Below are positions 61,986 through 64,000 of a stretch of 64,000 nt of DNA, piece by piece. Under the pieces are notes generated by a model, which was not told the origin of the DNA, did not search any database, and worked only from the letters and a program-made list of their open reading frames with translations. Source of the stretch: Conchiformibius sp. (GTDB taxonomy: Bacteria; Pseudomonadota; Gammaproteobacteria; Burkholderiales; Neisseriaceae); the NCBI GenBank assembly GCA_029984035.1, contig JASBYJ010000002.1, positions 186,001 through 250,000 on the forward strand, written 5' to 3'. Position 1 is the stretch's first letter. Each line of letters opens with the position of its first letter. The position numbers and the translations under genes are program-made.

Positions 61986-62525
61986 TCACACCTCTAGTCC
62001 GGGGTCTATTTGAAACAGCATGGCCGTAATCAACTGTTTGACGTCTTCTTCGTTACGTGCATCTACTTCAAATACGGGTACGTTTAAGCCATGTTGGGAT
62101 AAGTATTTTTGATATACGTCAATGCCGGGAATGGCTCTAATATCCATTTTGGTTACGCCGATTACCAATGGAGCTGTTTTGAGTAAGTCGGAAAAGGAAT
62201 CTAAAAAGAATTTCAAATCCTTCAATGGATTACCTCTGGTGTTATCCAAAAGCAAAATTAATCCCATGCTGCCTTGACTCAGGATTTCCCACATAAAGTC
62301 AAAGCGTTCCTGACCCGGTGTGCCGTATAGGTGGATTTTGGTATTTTCGTCTAACTGAATGACACCGTAATCCATTGCAACCGTTGTGTAGCCTTTGCGG
62401 ACTGCTGTCATATCCGATGCACTGGCATCGGTTTGTACAGGAGGTTCGTCAGACAGTGCTGCAATGGCAGTTGTCTTGCCTACTCCCACGGGACCTGTAA
62501 AAATAATTTTATTTTCAACCAACAT
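61986..62525 (-). CDS. Ras-like small GTPase (MglA/CvnD type)
   Basis: The 179-residue protein is a complete small GTPase with P-loop GPVGVGKT at 11-18, switch II in TPGQERFDFMW at 69-79 and the G4 motif TKMD at 125-128. The GTPGQERF-FMW form resembles GTPases of the actinobacterial conservons (CvnD) and, more distantly, MglA. Such GTPases work with roadblock proteins in cell polarity and signalling. GAGGT before the ATG is a good ribosome binding site. It lies between a receiver-like gene (14 bases upstream) and the roadblock genes, in one operon. Confidence 0.85.
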   Translation of the reverse strand: MLVENKIIFTGPVGVGKTTAIAALSDEPPVQTDASASDMTAVRKGYTTVAMDYGVIQLDENTKIHLYGTPGQERFDFMWEILSQGSMGLILLLDNTRGNPLKDLKFFLDSFSDLLKTAPLVIGVTKMDIRAIPGIDVYQKYLSQHGLNVPVFEVDARNEEDVKQLITAMLFQIDPGLEV

Positions 62526-62539
62526 GGTAAATACCTCGC

Positions 62540-63679
62540 TTACTTATTCAATAATTTTTTCATCAATCGTCCAAGCAGACCACTCTGACCACTTTGTTTG
62601 TTGGCGGCTTGTTGAGATCCGGCTGCACGCATTTGTTCTTCATTGGGCGTTGCACTGGTATCAACTGTAGCTTGTGTAGAAGAGTATTGCGTTGTATGTA
62701 TGCTGCTTGTGTTTTGTTGTGTTACTACTAGATAGTCAGTTAAATAAGTCGCTGCAATGTAATTTAGAATATCTGACATATCCAAAGGAAGCAGTTTATA
62801 CAACATATTCAGATTAACTGCTGTTTTTGTTAAAAACGCTGATAGGCGTAATGATTCAGGCAGCGGTGCAAGACGGGTCAGGTTCGGCCAGCCCCTTAAA
62901 CGGAAAACCGACTGAGGTGTCAGAGGCTGTACAAGACGTCCGTTGGCTGTCCATAATGCCATTTGCCAAAGGGTTGAAATAATAGTGGCATTGGCGCGTT
63001 CCTGCATATTGTTATCTTCAGGTATGGACTTGGCTTCAACCGTAATGTGATTTTGCCTGCACAGAGTTTTTAGCTGTTCTGAATTTATGGCCACCCATAC
63101 TCTTGAAATAGATGGGAAAACAGCAAGAGCAGGTTTGCCGTCTACAAGCAGTACGGTATTTTTTTGTTGGTATATGGCTTTTCGGAAAGCTCCCAGCAAA
63201 CCTGCATCAGGATCAAATCGGGGAATAATTAATTCCGTTGCACGATGTGTAGCATTCTGCGGAGATGAGGGGGCTTGTTCGCTTTTGGTTTTGGCCGGTG
63301 CAGGTTGAATATTATTTCCCCCACGCACAACCCATACTCCGTTGCCTTTAAGTAAATTTCGGAGGCTGAGAAATAGAGTGTCGAATTTGATTGGTTTGGC
63401 CAAATAGGGTGCAGTTACAGAAGGGGGAGATTCTGAAAAGAATACTACCGTACTGTTTCGGTAATCTGCTTTTGCTTTTTGCCAAGTGGCAACACCTCCA
63501 GAACTGTCGCCATCTACAATAACCAATTCGGGTTTATCGCCTGATGTGGGGCTGATGACCTCATAGTTGGTTGTATTATGCATTTTAAAGGCCATTTTAA
63601 ACATGGCTTGTTGTTGCTCATCCATGGCAATAAACAACAACTTTACTGTTTTTACTTGGGGCAGGTCATTACTGATCAT
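62540..63679 (-). CDS. Unknown protein with degenerate receiver-like N-terminus
   Basis: The 379-residue protein begins with a receiver-like stretch (KLLFIAMDEQQQAMFKMAF, then LVIVDGDSSGG and VVFFSESPP, with a conserved-looking YLAKPIKFDTLF). It looks like a REC fold with an altered phosphorylation site, which is inference. The middle and end are unknown, with a low-complexity tail rich in Gln, Ser and Thr. The start is uncertain: 63679 (MISNDL) or 63703. It starts four bases after the upstream stop and belongs to the GTPase operon. Confidence 0.55.
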   Translation of the reverse strand: MISNDLPQVKTVKLLFIAMDEQQQAMFKMAFKMHNTTNYEVISPTSGDKPELVIVDGDSSGGVATWQKAKADYRNSTVVFFSESPPSVTAPYLAKPIKFDTLFLSLRNLLKGNGVWVVRGGNNIQPAPAKTKSEQAPSSPQNATHRATELIIPRFDPDAGLLGAFRKAIYQQKNTVLLVDGKPALAVFPSISRVWVAINSEQLKTLCRQNHITVEAKSIPEDNNMQERANATIISTLWQMALWTANGRLVQPLTPQSVFRLRGWPNLTRLAPLPESLRLSAFLTKTAVNLNMLYKLLPLDMSDILNYIAATYLTDYLVVTQQNTSSIHTTQYSSTQATVDTSATPNEEQMRAAGSQQAANKQSGQSGLLGRLMKKLLNK

Positions 63680-63683
63680 AATT

Positions 63684-64000
63684 TTAGTGTCCGAATGAAC
63701 CATTATTGAATCTTTGCAGTAATTGGCTCATTGCCAATACCACTTCTTCAGGCAGGCTTTTGACTTGGCTGCGCAGTCGTTGTAACAGCCCTTCCAATCG
63801 TTCCCACTCTTCCGCGCGTTCATATAAATCAAACAGCGTAATATAGAGTTGCGATTCTTGAGGATATTCAACAATAGCATGCTCGAGCAAGTCCATTGAG
63901 TTTTCCAGTTGTCCGTACATAAGCAAAGAGTCTGCTTCTTTTAAGATGCGTTCAACAGGTGTACGCGGTTCGGCATCAACTCCGGAAATTTCAGACACCA
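63684..64000 (-). CDS. C-terminal part of an unknown helical-repeat protein (FimV-like?), cut by the window
   Basis: The visible 105 codons end at a stop at 63684 and continue off the right edge, where no convincing start is seen. The sequence is helical and resembles a TPR-like unit, with LLMYGQLENSMDLLEHAI and ESQLYITLFDLYERAEEW. It is similar in style to the conserved C-terminus of FimV-type polarity proteins. It lies at the head of the visible GTPase operon. Confidence 0.5.
   Translation of the reverse strand, partial: VSEISGVDAEPRTPVERILKEADSLLMYGQLENSMDLLEHAIVEYPQESQLYITLFDLYERAEEWERLEGLLQRLRSQVKSLPEEVVLAMSQLLQRFNNGSFGH

Noticed and set aside
1..64000. tRNA, rRNA, riboswitch or CRISPR genes.
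   Set aside because: Spacers were scanned by eye and no convincing cloverleaf, rRNA stretch, known riboswitch or repeat array was seen; small RNAs could be missed.

Overview
The window looks like chromosomal DNA of an oral-type Neisseriaceae bacterium. The main sign is a 12-base DNA-uptake-type word, AGGC(A/T)GCCTGAA, found about fifty times in both coding and spacer DNA. The A form and the T form match the words I associate with the Kingella and Simonsiella uptake-sequence dialects. Gene content agrees: NrdB, Rep, LptD/SurA, LptE/HolA, MetX/MetW and YbeD/LipB/LipA are typical of beta-proteobacteria of this family. Nothing in the window fixes the genus. No rRNA, tRNA or CRISPR array was seen.

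Layout. 1-4.9 kb: the head-gene part of a Mu-like prophage (gp27-like, terminase, portal, MuF-like, gpG-like) that stops abruptly at a terminator and a patch of short repeats. 5-12 kb: nrdB, yhbY, mrp, rep and fadD. 12-16 kb: trpF, a phospholipase-D-type lipoprotein and a YdgA-like protein. 16-23 kb, almost all on the minus strand: an SDR protein, an orphan flippase, glnS, serC, tatD and truA. 23.5-29 kb, plus strand: a PotD/F-type binding protein, two adjacent YbjQ-like genes, a glycosyltransferase, an M48 peptidase, a tautomerase and hemW. 29.6-37.6 kb: a Sel1 protein, ybaK, lptE-holA, dapF, a membrane protein, parE and pgsA. 38-41 kb, minus strand: parB and the metX-(unknown)-metW cluster. 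41.4-47.7 kb: recG, ybeD-lipB, a decayed 1.2 kb segment, then lipA and an SDR gene facing the other way. 47.8-52.6 kb: surA-lptD, divergent from amgK-ridA. 52.7-59.5 kb: serB, accA, murI, a TSUP transporter, creA and tex. 59.9-64 kb, minus strand: a CobW-type GTPase, then a tight cluster with a roadblock protein, a probable second roadblock-like protein, a Ras-like small GTPase, a degenerate receiver-like protein and a truncated helical-repeat protein.

How the genes work together. LptE, LptD and the chaperone SurA, encoded at two places here, belong to lipopolysaccharide export. YbeD, LipB and LipA belong to lipoate synthesis. MetX and MetW belong to methionine synthesis, and SerC and SerB to serine synthesis. 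DapF, MurI and AmgK feed peptidoglycan. The most interesting segment is the last 3 kb. It pairs a GTPase of the MglA/CvnD type with MglB-like roadblock proteins and has hardly any uptake words, unlike the rest of the window. Because some relatives with these uptake dialects are gliding, filamentous oral bacteria, a role in polarity or surface motility is plausible, but this is inference.

A 141-base repeat occurs twice, at 44788-44928 and 59664-59804. The first copy lies at the edge of the decayed segment that splits lipB from lipA.
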